Shown here piece after piece: positions 23,122-34,179 of a stretch of DNA of 64,000 nucleotides. This DNA is from Anniella stebbinsi (Eukaryota > Chordata > Lepidosauria > Squamata > Anniellidae): NCBI GenBank assembly GCA_029215795.1, contig JARDYH010000002.1, positions 57,079,001 through 57,143,000 on the forward strand, written 5' to 3'. The position numbers were made by a program, and so were the translations under genes. Position 1 is the first letter of the stretch. Each line of letters begins with the position of its first letter. The notes beneath the pieces were generated by a model. That model was not told the DNA's origin. It did not search any database and saw only the letters and a list, made by a program, of their open reading frames with translations.

Positions 23122-23477
23122 GGCTGCCTCTACAAGAGGCATTTAAAGCTCTTTCAAGGCGCATTAAAAAATTTACCTCTACAAGAACGGAGCACAAATC
23201 GGGCGTAGAGGCGCATTTTCTCTCCGATTATGCGCATTATTGAATGTGCGTTAAATAGCGAGTTTTATTTTGCTCCAGCCGTTAAAGAGCATTTTGACTA
23301 TATGAACAAGCGATTCTCCGCATTAACTACTTGTAAAGCACATTTGAAACAACCGGTAAGGTCACCAGTTGAGTGCTCAATTACCTCCTGCATACAAGCT
23401 TGTACGATAAAGCGCTTCAGCGAATATGCGCATAATCGGCTAACCAGGCGTCAAACGGAATCCATCTAGAGGGGGTC
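23122..23477. mobile_element. CpG-rich MITE with TTA target duplication
   Basis: A 356-bp insertion bounded by TTA at 23119-23121 and again at 23478-23480. The left end GGCTGCCTCTACAAG and the inverted right end GACCCCCTCTAGATG are similar. TTA duplication and a GG-type terminus fit PIF/Harbinger. Its many CpG-containing words (GCGCAT, TGCGCATTATTG, ATCGGGCG) contrast with the CpG-poor flanks, so it is probably young or was recently amplified. No protein is recognised; the short open frame inside is fortuitous. Confidence 0.65.
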
Positions 23478-25434
23478 TTACTGACACTTCTCTTGTTTGA
23501 TTTTGGTGCTCTTCAGATGCAGTCACTGCAGAGCTGCCTTTTCATAATGTGAACCAGCCTGGTATGCGCCAGCTCAGTGGAACAGATCCATGGAACTGGC
23601 CGCAACTGTATAGTGGCATCATTGACATTCAACCCAACTCCATCTGAAGGGTTCACCTACTTCCTCCTACCATTGGCTATGTTTTGCAGCCTCTGCCTCC
23701 ATTCCATCTACCTTAGCATTGCTATGGCTTCCAGTGAGACAAGAAGCATTAATAATCAATGAATTTAAAAGGAAAGCTATTCATTCCAAGTGAACAAAAT
23801 ACTTTACATTCCCTATCTCATTCATCCTTGCCACCTTGTGAGTCAAACCACTATTATCCTAATTTTAGAGATGATATGGCATGGCCCCCAGGAGAGAAAT
23901 ATTTCTGAACCCAGGTGCATCGTCTCTTTCCCTACAACAGCCCTAGGTTTAGTCTGTATTCCTATACAGATTTATCTGGGAATATGAGCCACTGAATTCA
24001 ATGGGACTTACTTTCAAATAGGCACTGTACATAAATTATCCATCTTTGGTGGGAACCTCCTGACTCCCCCAAAATGAAATCATTTCTGACAAAATTCAAC
24101 CTAACTCCCTCCCCAACTGACTATAATGATCCTGTCAACCCCTAGTCATTTCCATCTTCCATCTCTTTTGAAAATATATTTAATCCACAAACTGAAGCAC
24201 AAATCTTGATGACCATCCTTCTCCCCATCTCATTGCATGAATCACCTATCAACTTCCATACCATGAATAGTCATTTTCAGAAGCAAGGCTGCTGGGCATT
24301 TGGAATCAGAATGCTAGTTGGATTGTTTTTACCCAGAATGCATTTCTGACTTTGACTTGTTTCACATGGATCCTAGTGGCAGAGCTCTGAATATTTATCA
24401 TATTGTGTTTTTTATTAAAATGTGAAACTTTTTTTCCTTTCTGAATTACTGTGTCATGGTTCTGCTTTCTCTCTGAAATCTTTATTCTATTTAAGCCTTT
24501 CTTCCCTTAAAATGTAACTTCCTTTTGATCTTGCATACATGGGATACCAACAGATATCTCAGAGGATTAATTTTCTCCCTCTTTCTGACTTTCTTGTGTA
24601 AAGCTTTGGCTGTTTATCATTTTCAATTATTACCATAAATGAGATATGAAAGGAGAGAAAATAAATGTAAAAGAAAGAATGTTGACCAAAAATAGTTACC
24701 ACAATATGTCATGTTTCTTTAAAGTGTTTTATGATTGATATAAGAATGCTTATGTAGAAAGTTGTACTTTTGATTTTTGGCAGATATATTACACATGGTA
24801 AAATATAATCTGGCAGCATTTCAGAAAGCATTTCTAAAAATGCATGGTATCCTAGAAATCAAATCTACACCAGTATTTCCCAGAAGGGGTAGTTATGCCT
24901 GGCAGATTGGGCTATATCCAGTTAACTATATCCTAGACATTTCTAAGTGAAAAAGAAAGAAAAAGGCTACAGAAATTGCATTTAAATTCCATGACCAAGA
25001 GAAAATCTCTGGATAATATCTTCTTGGCAACATTACACTGAAAATGGTGATCACTGTGGTTAATTATTATAAGCTCATTATGAAACAGATATTACTTCCA
25101 GATATTACTTCAATATAGCTCAGGGCTAGTTCTGACATTACAGTTTCTGTGCTTGCATTTTAAGATGCCAGTATTGGATAAAGACTGGAAACACCAGTTT
25201 TCATTGCGCTGTGAGGGGAGAGGTCAGCAGTAAGCCTGATTCAAGCATCTTCCTGAATTCGTGAAACAGCTTCATCAAGCAAGTGTGTACAGACTCACAG
25301 ATTTTTCTAACATGAGAACAGCTTTTGCTTTTTCATACAGGAATATCTTTGCTAGTTTTTATGTGTAAAGGACATCCACTGATATTATTGTGCAACAACA
25401 CATATGTCTATGCAAGATTTGTATCTGGACCTAT
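23478..25434. other. Unique-looking sequence
   Basis: A 'TACTTCT' repeat fragment lies at about 23965-24030 (CACTGAATTCAATGGGACTT). The rest is AT-rich and without recognisable genes or repeats. Confidence 0.4.
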
Positions 25435-25600
25435 TTATTTGTTTATTTATTTTATTATTACCCTACCTTTCATTGTGGAACACAGTATGGCTAGATGGGA
25501 ATCCCAGGTGGTCACCCTTCCAAATCTTGACCAGACCCAGGCCTGCTTAATTTCAGAAAGGTGGCTGCCTCATGTGCCTTCAGACCATGCCTTGGGACAA
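25435..25600 (-). mobile_element. 5S-rRNA-derived SINE
   Basis: On the minus strand the stretch 25498-25563 reads as a diverged 3' half of 5S rRNA: plus-strand words ATCCCAGGTGGTCACCCTTC, GACCAGACCCAGGCCTGCTT and AATTTCAGAAAG correspond to the reverse complement of the 5S A/C-box region. Toward 25435 a LINE-like tail with TTTATTTGTTTATTTATTTT follows, as in SINE3-type elements. 5S SINEs are known from squamates. The internal promoter is too diverged to judge activity. Confidence 0.6.
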
Positions 25601-26960
25601 TCCCCCCCATTATTAATTAACACAGTGACTGCTGTTATTCTTGAATTTGTTTCACTTTACAGTACTAATGTATTTAATGCAGAAGTGGGGGGGAGAGGGG
25701 GAGGAATCCTGCATTGAACATATTATTACTGCAAATACCTTTGGTAAATAAGATCTAACTGTGTCATCCAGTATCTATTCTTTTTTTTTGGGGGGGGGGG
25801 GTGATAATTATGTTTTTCATGGAAATCTTCAGTTCCAAAGTGTACAAAAGGACACTTCCTAATATGTATAGAAGCCCCCATTGGTAGGCATGCCTTTGCT
25901 GTAGACTTGAGAATTAAACATGCCATCTTCTAGTAAAGGCTACTATGGGTTTGCCAGGACTGTCAAGGGTTAGATCAAATAGTAGGGAACTGATGGTCCT
26001 GATTCAGAATGCATAATGTTGAAAAGGAAGGTGTGAAATAGCCAGGCAACATGAATGTTAAAATATCGCATATTCCACACACATACACAGAGCATTATAA
26101 CTACATGGCATTAGTTCTCTCTAGACATTATATCTCCTCCTGTTAGGACTCAGAAAACTGTTGAAGTGGGGGGCATGTCCCTATGGCCAGAGAAAATCGA
26201 TGTCCTGCATGATTAGCCAACACTCAGTAAAAGCTTCCTTTTCGTGATACATTTGCAGCGTAGAAGCTGCTGTAGAATAACTTTTGTCCATGCTACCCAA
26301 ATCATATGAGAAAGCTTAGGCCACATTGGAGAACCCAAAGCATAGGTTCCTCCCTGTAGTAGCAGTTTTTGGAAGAGTGGCATTGGCATGGGAAGAGCCA
26401 TGGTATAGGCTCTTCTCACTTGAGTTGGAGATTGTCACATCAACCAAGACGTATGGAAAGGAGCCATGCTGCAACAGCAACTCCCACATCACAAATATAA
26501 CCTGAGGAGGAACCCTTAATCTTAAATGGCTACCATGTAGTTTGTGGTCACTGGTTTCCATACATACCCTAATTAAAATTGGTAGGGAGGGGTGACAATT
26601 AAATGAAATTAATCCTGACTGCCAAGAACTTTATCTTAGATGTGGTGAAGCTTCTCTACTTAAATTGTATGTAGAGAAATATGAAATTGGAGCTGTTAGC
26701 ATGATATGCCACAGCTCTTCATGGCCATGGACACCATCTTGAATATTCAAGCCCCCAACTGTGAGTTGGTGTATCGTGTGAACCTGGCTTGTTCGAGTTA
26801 TGCTGAAACAAGCCTGCCACGCAGTCATTGCTTCTAAAATCTTGGCTGACTTCCATTTCTGCCACGTGAGAGATGTCTTCAGGGGTGGGTAAACACAAAT
26901 GCACGTGACTACCAGCAAAAAACAAACAAACCCAAACAATATAGTCCCAGAGCCAGGCAG
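25601..26960. other. Unique-looking sequence
   Basis: A T9G10 run sits at about 25782-25801. No gene or repeat family recognised. Confidence 0.4.
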
Positions 26961-27185
26961 TATTTACCCCAGTGAGTGCAAAAGCTTAGTGAATATTTTT
27001 TGTTTATATATGACAGAAGTGTCTCAGAAAAGTGAGGCTTACAAAATTCCAGTGGTGGGGGCTGTGTGATGACACCATCAATATGTCTATCGCACTATTA
27101 TGTAGTTGCCACTTTTAAATATGCATAACTTCTCACCCGTTTATGCTACAGAGATGATTTTTTTTCTGAAATGTTTCAAATTTAA
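26961..27185 (+). repeat. Left terminal inverted repeat of the Academ-like element
   Basis: Starts TATTTACCCCAGTGAGTGCA. It continues with TTTTTTGTTTATATATGACA, GAAGTGTCTCAGAAAAGTGA and TTATGTAGTTGCCAC, and ends around CTGAAATGTTTCAAATTT. All of these recur inverted at 34180-34406 with roughly 90 percent identity by eye. Confidence 0.85.
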
Positions 27186-27619
27186 TGACAAATACTTTTT
27201 GTAGTTACACATTTTTGTTAACTCCATAAGTTTTTGAGATAATTTTATTTGAACATATAAAATCAGTGTTCACCTTGGTTATGTGAGACGTTTAACCATG
27301 ATTTACTCAAAAACTATATGACTTTCGAAAGAATACTCAAGAACGAAAAAGTTTCATTTTTAATGAGGATTAAGAAAATGTATAATAACATGGGGTTTAC
27401 CTCAATGCTTAGGGAATTATGAGTGATATCTCGTTATATGTCCACTTTCGCAGGATTGTATGATTTTACAGTTTATCCTACAGGGCTTTCATTTCAAAAG
27501 TATCCACCCTAAATATCTCTCAATCTGATGCACAGATCATTTTGAACATGTTCAACTGGGATTTTTACAGTTGAATATGTTCAAATGTTCTTTACAAAAT
27601 TTCAAACAGGATGAGTATG

Positions 27620-27657
<38 letters not shown>

Positions 27658-27758
27658 GTTGAATTGTTTTTAACAAATGTTTTTAAAATCTTCAGCAAAA
27701 ATTACAATTTACGAAATAAAAACTATGTTCTGTGAGAAGGATTAACAAATAAATTTCA
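27186..27758. other. Non-coding interior of the Academ-like element
   Basis: AT-rich stretch between the left inverted repeat and the end of the coding region. It includes a (TA)n microsatellite at about 27622-27654. It would be the 3' untranslated part of the transposase gene. Confidence 0.5.
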
Positions 27759-28386
27759 TTAGATGTCCTCTTCACTTTCATTGGAACTGCTATCATCACT
27801 GTCAAAATCACTTTCCTCGTCTTCTTTTTCACTGTCCTCTTCTGTGGCCGTTTCAAGTTTTTCTGGGAGTGTTGGACCATCGTACCATTTTATGTGGTAC
27901 CTGACATTTTCCAAGTACCAGCCATATTGAGTAGGATCAAGCCCGTCGTCAGGTTTTCTATAATCTGCTTGTTTCCACAGCCATGACACTGAATTGCTTC
28001 TTTTAATCTTTTGGATCAATGTAGGTTTAGAGGGAGGCAGCATTGTTGGGTCAATCCCTTTGGAGAATGCCTTAAACTGGATCTTAGGTGTTGTTTTCTT
28101 CATAAATAGACTGTATCTTACTTCACTCACAGAGGAGTATCTAGGGTGGCCATACATGGCACAGACAAATTTCTCCAACCCAGCTATCTTTTCTTCGGTT
28201 AAAGTTAATGACTCACCTAGCTGGCTGAGAATTTCTTGGAATTCATTATAGTTTTTCATGATTTCAAATGGTTTAACTTTTCCCTGTCTTGCAAATGCAG
28301 CTGTGAAATCAGACCCTGTAAAAGCGTGGTAGCTAAACAAGGCCTCTACCAGATCATGTCCAAGCTCCTCTCTGATACAAGTTACA
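27759..28386 (-). pseudogene. Academ-like transposase C-terminus (XPG-like nuclease part)
   Basis: Continuous frame ending at 27759. Reading from the LINE junction it gives IREELGHDLVEAL, then FSYHAFTGSDFTAAFARQGK, a segment resembling the helix-hairpin region of FEN1/XPG nucleases (their G[CS]DY...GIG.K.A). A helical region (EEKIAGLEKFVCAMYG) follows, then WLWKQADYRKPDDGLDPTQY and a strongly acidic tail (EEDSEKEDEESDFDSDD). The frame has no internal stop over about 200 codons. It is the continuation of 30190-31355 on the far side of the L2 insertion. Confidence 0.7.
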
Positions 28387-28591
28387 TTATTTATTTATTT
28401 ATTTATTTCATTTGTATACCGCCCCATAGCCGAAGCTCTCTGGGCAGTTTACATAGGACTAAAAACAATTAAAAACAATATACAAAAATTAAAACAGCAA
28501 AAACATACAACATATGCACAATACACACATACATTTAAAACCGCTACAACAGCCCAAAAAAGCTACAAAAACAAAAACAAACCCAGGCTCC

Positions 28592-28895
28592 TCAGATATT
28601 GCCAAATGTCTGAGAGAAGAGGGAAGTCTTGACCTGGCGCCGAAAAGATAACAATGTTGGTGCCAGGCGGGCCTCATCAGGGAGATCGTTCCATAATTGG
28701 GGGGGGCACCACAGAGAAGGCCCTCTCTCTTGTTGCTGACCTCCGAGCTTCCCTCGGAGGAGGCACTCGGAGGAGGGCCTTAGATGTTGAACGTAGTGTT
28801 CGGGTAGGTTCATGTCGGAAAAGGCATTCCGTCAGATATTGTGGTACCAAGCCATGTAAGGCTTTATAGGTTAAAACCAGCACCTTAAATCAGGC
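28592..28895 (-). pseudogene. L2 ORF2 C-terminus
   Basis: Two overlapping frames carry the end of the LINE protein. One reads LVLTYKALHGLVPQYLTECL and SATRERAFSVVPPPIMERSP; the other picks up with LWCPPQLWNDLPDEARLAPT and FRRQVKTSLFSQTF. The shift between them lies at the G run near 28700. KALHGL...YL, F.V..P..WN.LP and FKTLFSQ are the usual final motifs of L2/CR1-group ORF2. Confidence 0.75.
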
Positions 28896-29651
28896 TCAGA
28901 AACATACAGGCAGCCAATGCAAGTGGGCCAGAGTAGGTCTTATATGCTCGAACCTTCTGGTTCCAGTTATCAACCTGGCCGCTGCATTTTGCACAAGCTG
29001 CAGCTTCCGAACCACCTTCAAAGGCAGCCCCATGTAGAGTGCATTGCGGTAATCTAACTTGGAGGTTACCAGAGCATGGACAACTGAAGCAAGGTTATCC
29101 CTGTCCAGATAGGGACGTAGCTGGGCCACCAATCGAAGTTGGTAGAAGGCACTCTGTGCCACTGAGGCCACCTGCGCCTCAAGTGACAGAGATTGTTCTA
29201 GGAGAACCCCCAAGCTACGAACCTGCTCCTTCAAGGGGAGTGCAACCCCATCCAGAACAGGTTGAAGACCCTCCATCTGGTCAGCAGAACCACCCACTAA
29301 CAGCGTCTCAGTCTTGTCTGGATTGAGTTTCAATTTATTAGCCCTCATCCAGTCCATTGGCACAGCCAGGCACTGGTTCAGCACATCCACAGCCTCACCT
29401 GATGAAGATGAAAAGGAGAAATACAGCTGCATGTCATCAGCGTACTGATGACAACGCATTCCAAAACTCTGGATGACTCCACTCAGCAGTTTCATGTAGA
29501 TGTTGAACAGCATGGGGGACAAGACTGACCCCTGTGGAACCCCATGCTGGAGAATCCACGGGGCCGAGCAATGTTCCCCAAGCACCACCTTCTGGAGCCA
29601 ACCCGCCAAGTAGGAGTGGAACCACTGCAATGCAGTGCTTCCCACTCCCAA
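28896..29651 (-). pseudogene. L2 reverse transcriptase, C-terminal half
   Basis: Contains WFHSYLAGWLQKVVLGEHCS, then GVPQGSVLSPMLFNIYM (motif B) and HQYADDMQLYFS (motif C, YADD). NKLKLNPDKTETLLVGG and LGVLLEQSLSLEAQVASVAQ follow, then the ALVTSKLDYRNALYMGLP and LQLVQNAAARLITG thumb motifs. No stop occurs over 250 codons. It is one base out of frame with the upstream part ending near 29661. Confidence 0.8.
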
Positions 29652-30165
29652 TTCTGCCAGTCATCCCAGAAGGATACCATGGTCGACAGTATTGAAAGTC
29701 GCTGAGAGATCAAGGAGAATCAACAGAGTCACACTCCCCCTGTCCTTCTCCCGACATAGGTCATCATACAGGGCGACCAAGGCTGTTTCCGTGCCAAAAC
29801 CAGGCCTGAAACCTGACTGAAATGGATCCAGATAATCGGTCTCATCCAAGAGTGCCTGGAGCTGGCTCACAACCACCCACTCCAGGACCTTGCCCAAGAA
29901 TGGAACATTTGCTACTGGCCTGTAGTTATTAAGATTTTCAGGGTCCAAGGAAGATTTCTTTAGGAGTGGTCTCACTGCCGCCTCTTTCAGGAGGCCTGGG
30001 ACCACTCCCTCTTGCAAAGAGGCATTAATCACTTCCTTGGCCCAACCAGTTGTTCCATCCCTGCTAGCTTTTATTAGCCAGGAGGGGCAAGGATCCAATA
30101 TGAAAGTGGTTGCACTTCCTGTCCAAGCACCTTGTCCACATCCTCGAGCTGCTGTTGTTAGGAGA
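29652..30165 (-). pseudogene. L2 reverse transcriptase, N-terminal half
   Basis: Contains FILDPCPSWLIKASRDGTTG, then AVRPLLKKSSLDPENLNNYR, FLGKVLEWVVVSQLQALLDE, YLDPFQSGFRPGFGTETALV and ILLDLSATFNTVDHGILL (motif A; Asp kept, usual AFDT changed to TFNT). A frameshift lies in the first 60 bases. The endonuclease and ORF1 are missing through 5' truncation. Confidence 0.8.
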
Positions 30166-30189
30166 CATGCCACAATCAAACCAAACCTG

Positions 30190-31355
30190 AGAGTTTAGGA
30201 AGTGCTTTTGATGGTAAATTAACAGAACCAACACATCAGTGTCATTTGCTCTAACCAGGATATTCTTTGCCTGATCACTACCATGTAATGTATGTTGGAT
30301 GTGCCAAATAATCCTTGTGTCTGCCTCTTGATGATGGCAAGCAAGATCAGCACCTCTGTTGTCTCAGCACTGACATCCTTGCTGGTGTATTTGTAACAGA
30401 CAGACTCTGCTCCGACAAAGAGAACTTTGCCTGCCAGAAGTGAAGCATACTTCTGATTTTTCCACTCATTGCATAGGAAAGATGTCAGTGATGTTTTAAA
30501 CTGCTCATTCTGAAGTGCATCAACTGCCTTTTTTGGGGTCTTCTGATCTGTGCCTCTTACATTGATGTCACTATTTGGTACAGTTCTTCGCCATTCATGT
30601 TCACAATCTTTTATACTTTGATATCCGTAAGTGTCAAACACCAGGTGCACTTCCTTAGCTGGTGTACTACTAGTAATGTGCTCCAGCAATTTATGTGCAA
30701 GAGCGTAAGTTTCCAGGAACTCCAAAGTGTGCAACACGAACATTGCAACATATACAGCCACATCTATGTGAGGTTGCCCTGTAGTTATATCATGCTTCTC
30801 ATCTAAATTCTGGTACTTTTCTAGCCTGTGCATCAACTTACTTTTGTCTGTTTTATTCATTGATCCACCAATCTGAGCAAGAGAGAATGGCACGGGAGTT
30901 AGAGGATACTCAGTCACTTTTTTCACATCACATTTTTGAACAGCTGCCATATGAATTACTTTACCAAAAGCATCTAAAATACATTTGGCAACCTCTAGTT
31001 TCTTTCGTTCTGTTTGCAGGTTACTGGATGCAATAAAAGATGCATAGTTAGTTATCAAATTTCTGGGTATGGGCTTCTCAACATTCTTTGGATCTTGCAC
31101 GTACATTTTTTTGAACTTTTCAGCAGCTTCTTGCCCTTTAGATGAAAATGAAAGAAGATCCAGTGTGACTTTCTCATTGATTGTCTGTCCAATTGAAATG
31201 CTCCTTAGAGGTGCCTGAGGATCCAATTCTTGAAATGGGTTTGAAAAACTATTCAGGGTTGAAATTATTTTTTCAATATCTCTGTGATCTTTTGCAATGC
31301 GTCCTTGTTGCAAATCATGCTTCAAATCTGGAGCTTTTGTAATTCCACTGCTCAA
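30190..31355 (-). pseudogene. Academ-like transposase, central/nuclease part
   Basis: A 378-codon frame from 31355 to 30219, with a further shifted segment toward the LINE. Visible motifs are VHLVFDTYGYQSIKDCEHEW (family pattern VFD.Y...SIK) and a region around KYASLLAGKVLFVGAESVCY. After a one-base shift near 30.27 kb, LVRANDTDVLVLLIYH follows, an acidic motif expected in an XPG/PIN-like active site. Upstream (QTINEKVTLDLLSFSSKGQE) is less conserved to my eye. Adjacent to the L2 junction the frame reads HFLNSQVWFD. Confidence 0.65.
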
Positions 31356-31479
31356 GTAAGCTGCTCACAATCTCACTTTTCAATGACCTTGTGATCATCC
31401 ATCAGGCTGTAGCAGATTCTAAGTTTGCAAATGCCATGATGCCTGTGAACCTTGAAGCAGCATCAACATTTACAGTCTG

Positions 31480-31860
31480 CTATCGTGCCATGTCAACTGG
31501 TACCCTAGAGAATGAATTACTAGAGCGCTTTATGCCTAGACCACCTTGAGAAAGTGCATATATGACTTCTGGTGATTCGGTTCCTAGGTTGAGAAGTTTC
31601 AGGAGGTACACCGTCATCCATCGAGCATAGTTCAGCCTCTTGCCTGAGGAAAAAGCTGGAATCATTTTCTTCAGGGCAGCCATATACATTTCAAGGTTAC
31701 TTGTCCTATAGGCTCTGCTGAAGAATTTGTAGATGTTAACAAGATCAATGTACTGTTGATAGAACTGAGCTGTTTTTCCATGAAATCCTGATCTTGTTTT
31801 TGCTTTGAATTTGTTGAACTCATCATACACTTGAGCTTTCAATAAGCTTTTCTAAAGTAT
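31480..31860 (-). pseudogene. Academ-like transposase, middle helical part
   Basis: Contains FYQQYIDLVNIYKFFSRAYR, SNLEMYMAALKKMIPAFSSG and KRLNYARWMTVYLLKLLNL. This 'helix, MLP.F, NYARW.P.YL' pattern occurs in large transposon-encoded proteins of vertebrates and arthropods. It ends with SNSFSRVPVDMAR and runs into the next fragment, where a shifted frame reads QTVNVDAASRFTG. Confidence 0.65.
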
Positions 31861-32074
31861 CTTGAGAAAGGTCATCATTCAGTTTTTTCACCTGATCTTG
31901 AAGTTGTTCTAATGTTGTAATGTTTTGTAATTGTTCTATAAACTTATGGAAAATGCAGCTTTCTAGAGACAGGGAAAGTAAGATGTGTACTCGTTTACAT
32001 CTGTTGAAATGCTTTCCTCTGAGAAATCCTTGTATTGAACCAGATGCCAGAACTTCACTCTCTGAAAGAATATG

Positions 32075-32536
32075 TTAAATCCCTGAACCTTCAAGATAGT
32101 ATCCAAGAGCTATGTGGAATGATCCAAAGCAAATGAAGAGATTGTCAAAGCGAGGGCTTTCTTGAGTTTGGATCATGATTGCAGGTTTAGCAACAGCTAG
32201 ATCATAATGAACCCAGATTGAAGACTCTCCACACTCAGCAGCTATTTGCTGTGATACCTTCATCGTTTCCAGCACCACATCATTCTGTGTAGGGGGCAAA
32301 GTGATATTTCTCATGTAACCAATCTTCTGTTTCACAGATGTATCTTCTAAAACTTTGGAATTCCACCCAGCCCACATTGGTGTTGATTCAGCCCATTTTA
32401 CTGAAACCATCCAAGTAAAATCTCTCTGCATGGAGTCTTCCAAATGTTTTGTAACAGGACAATTACTCACTAAAGTACACAATGGCTTGACTAATTTTGG
32501 GTTTTTTTGGATATGGCTCAAGAGCCTTTGAATCAA
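32075..32536 (-). pseudogene. Academ-like transposase, middle part
   Basis: Frame with NITLPPTQNDVVLETMKVSQ, WVHYDLAVAKPAIMIQTQ and FDNLFICFGSFHIALGYYL. The last motif (LG.FH.A..YL) is characteristic of this protein family. It ends in a stop; the following 200 bases carry no long frame. Confidence 0.6.
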
Positions 32537-33175
32537 TCTGAAGTGACATCATCTTTCTACGTGGCTTGCAAGATCCCATGGGATTATCTGTGAGAATACC
32601 AGATTCTGCTTTTGAGCTCTTGGCAAATTCTGTCTCACTTTCTGCTTCCATAGTTTGATTTCCAGGCTCTTCAGTTTCCAAGTTTTGGTAGCAAATGCCG
32701 AATGTGTCATGTAAACTCCCTTTTCTTGACAATGTCTCCAAGTTGGAGTCGAAATTGTCCCAGGCTACCCCAGTGAAAAGCCCAGGTCTTCAACATATGT
32801 TATCTGGTGTGACTCCTGGTTGCTTCATTAGAGACAGAGCTAAATCTATCTCAATCTCCTCAGAGGTGTGGTAACCAATACAGTGACTCCAGTGGTTGAG
32901 AATATCTAGTACCTTTCTGCTCCCTGTCATACTTTTCATGCCTAAACCCAACAGAAGATGTTTTCTTTGTTTCAGTGTTCCGTTGCTTGCAATAAATATT
33001 GCATCTTGTGAAGATGAAGACACTCAATGCTCCAGTTTTTCTCTTGTTGGTTTAGAAGTGCCACTGTATAAAGCTCTGAAAAATACTTCAAGAAGGTCCG
33101 GGATTTTATTTTCTCCGGAAATAATATCATGAACATTAAGAGGGTGATCAAGTTTCGGACATGCTGAATGTTCAA
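32463..33175 (-). pseudogene. Academ-like transposase, linker region in three frames
   Basis: Three short overlapping frames continue the protein. One holds IFIASNGTLKQRKHLLLGLG, KSMTGSRKVLDILNHWSHCI and GYHTSEEIEIDLAL, a conserved 'LG.....TGS.....LN..GHCI.Y....EIE' block. Another, upstream, has FLKYFSELYTVALL. The third is a glutamate/serine-rich linker. At least two frameshifts separate them. Confidence 0.6.
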
Positions 33176-33454
33176 AAATCTGTCTGCTCAAATATAAAGC
33201 CACCTCTTCAATCTGTGCTCAATTTGAGATGCATAATCATTGGCTAATGTTTCAGCTTCAACTGATGAATTACGGTTGGAATATAGTATTATTCCCTGTT
33301 TGTTGCTTAATTTTGTTGTTTTTAAGACAGGACCGAAGTGACTCATCAGTTTGTCAACTAACTTTTGAGTTGAATATGTAGGATCATCAATTCCTTCTTC
33401 AGAGAGGTAAACACAATGTCTGGATTGAATTGAAATCAGTTTTTGGGCCTTATT

Positions 33455-34134
33455 TTATGTAATTATGTATTTATTGACATAATCTATGGTTTTAATAAAT
33501 GCTCTGTCATGTTTTCCTTGATAAATATTTCTAGAGGTTTCAGTGGTTGTTTCTCTTTTATTCTCTATCTCTCGAGGTGATGCAGTCTTAAGGTACTGTT
33601 TGTGGCATGAGTGGTGGTAGCATACCTCCTTTGCTATGAAATTTTCATTACCAAGTTTTAACAATAAATTCTGATATTGAAGAACTTTTGCTGCATCTTT
33701 GATACTCTTCTCAGCATCCTTGGTGTGGCATTTGCCCAGCGCTTCTTCTTTACCTTTTAATATTTTTCCTTTTAATTCCACAAAAAATACATTTTTTTCA
33801 ACAACACCTGTGTTTGTTGCTATTTTTACAGAGGAGTGAGCTGGATCGTTTGATTGCAAAGTGTATCCTGAAGTTGTTGCGTGGGGAGTTTCAGTATCTC
33901 CTGCCTTCTGGACTACAGTGAAATTTTTGTAGCAATCTCAGTGGTAGCCATGTTTGCTTACATCAAACTCTTTTGGGAGGGATTTACAAATATTTTGTAC
34001 TTGGAGTCTTTAACAGTTCTTAATCTTGCAGAAGATGCATCTAATATTTTCTTCCATGTTGGATCAGTTAATCAGAAGATGGGTCCTTGAATATTTCCTG
34101 TGTGGATGATACAAATCTTTTCCTTAGCATTCAT
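33455..34134 (-). pseudogene. Academ-like transposase N-terminus with Cys/His motifs
   Basis: Probable start at ATG 34134-34132 (MNAKEKICIIHTG). After a stop and shift, the alternative frames give a HGYHWDCYKNF segment and, from 33859, GKEEALGKCHTKDAEKS, then AKEVCYHHSCHKQYL. The paired patterns 'H..CY..F', 'C', 'YH..C...Y' match the Cys/His-rich N-terminal region of Academ-type proteins. Coding is broken by several stops. Confidence 0.6.
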
Positions 34135-34179
34135 TTTGAATTTCAGCTACAAATACGCTAACCTGAAACAAAATAGAAA

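Larger units (their letters stand above)
28387..30170 (-). mobile_element. L2-clade LINE inserted in the Academ-like element
   Basis: A 5'-truncated LINE of about 1.8 kb. The 3' end, at low coordinates, is a (TTTA)n tail next to ACCGCCCCATAGCCGAAGCT. The coding part has EDVDKVLGQ-like residues at the 5' break, LDPCPSWLIKASRDG, LLKKSSLDPENLNNYRPVAN, and the RT motifs listed separately. These are typical of L2 elements, not CR1. No clear target-site duplication could be matched between GTAACTTGTATC at the tail side and the 5' side, so the 5' border is uncertain by about 15 bp. Confidence 0.8.
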
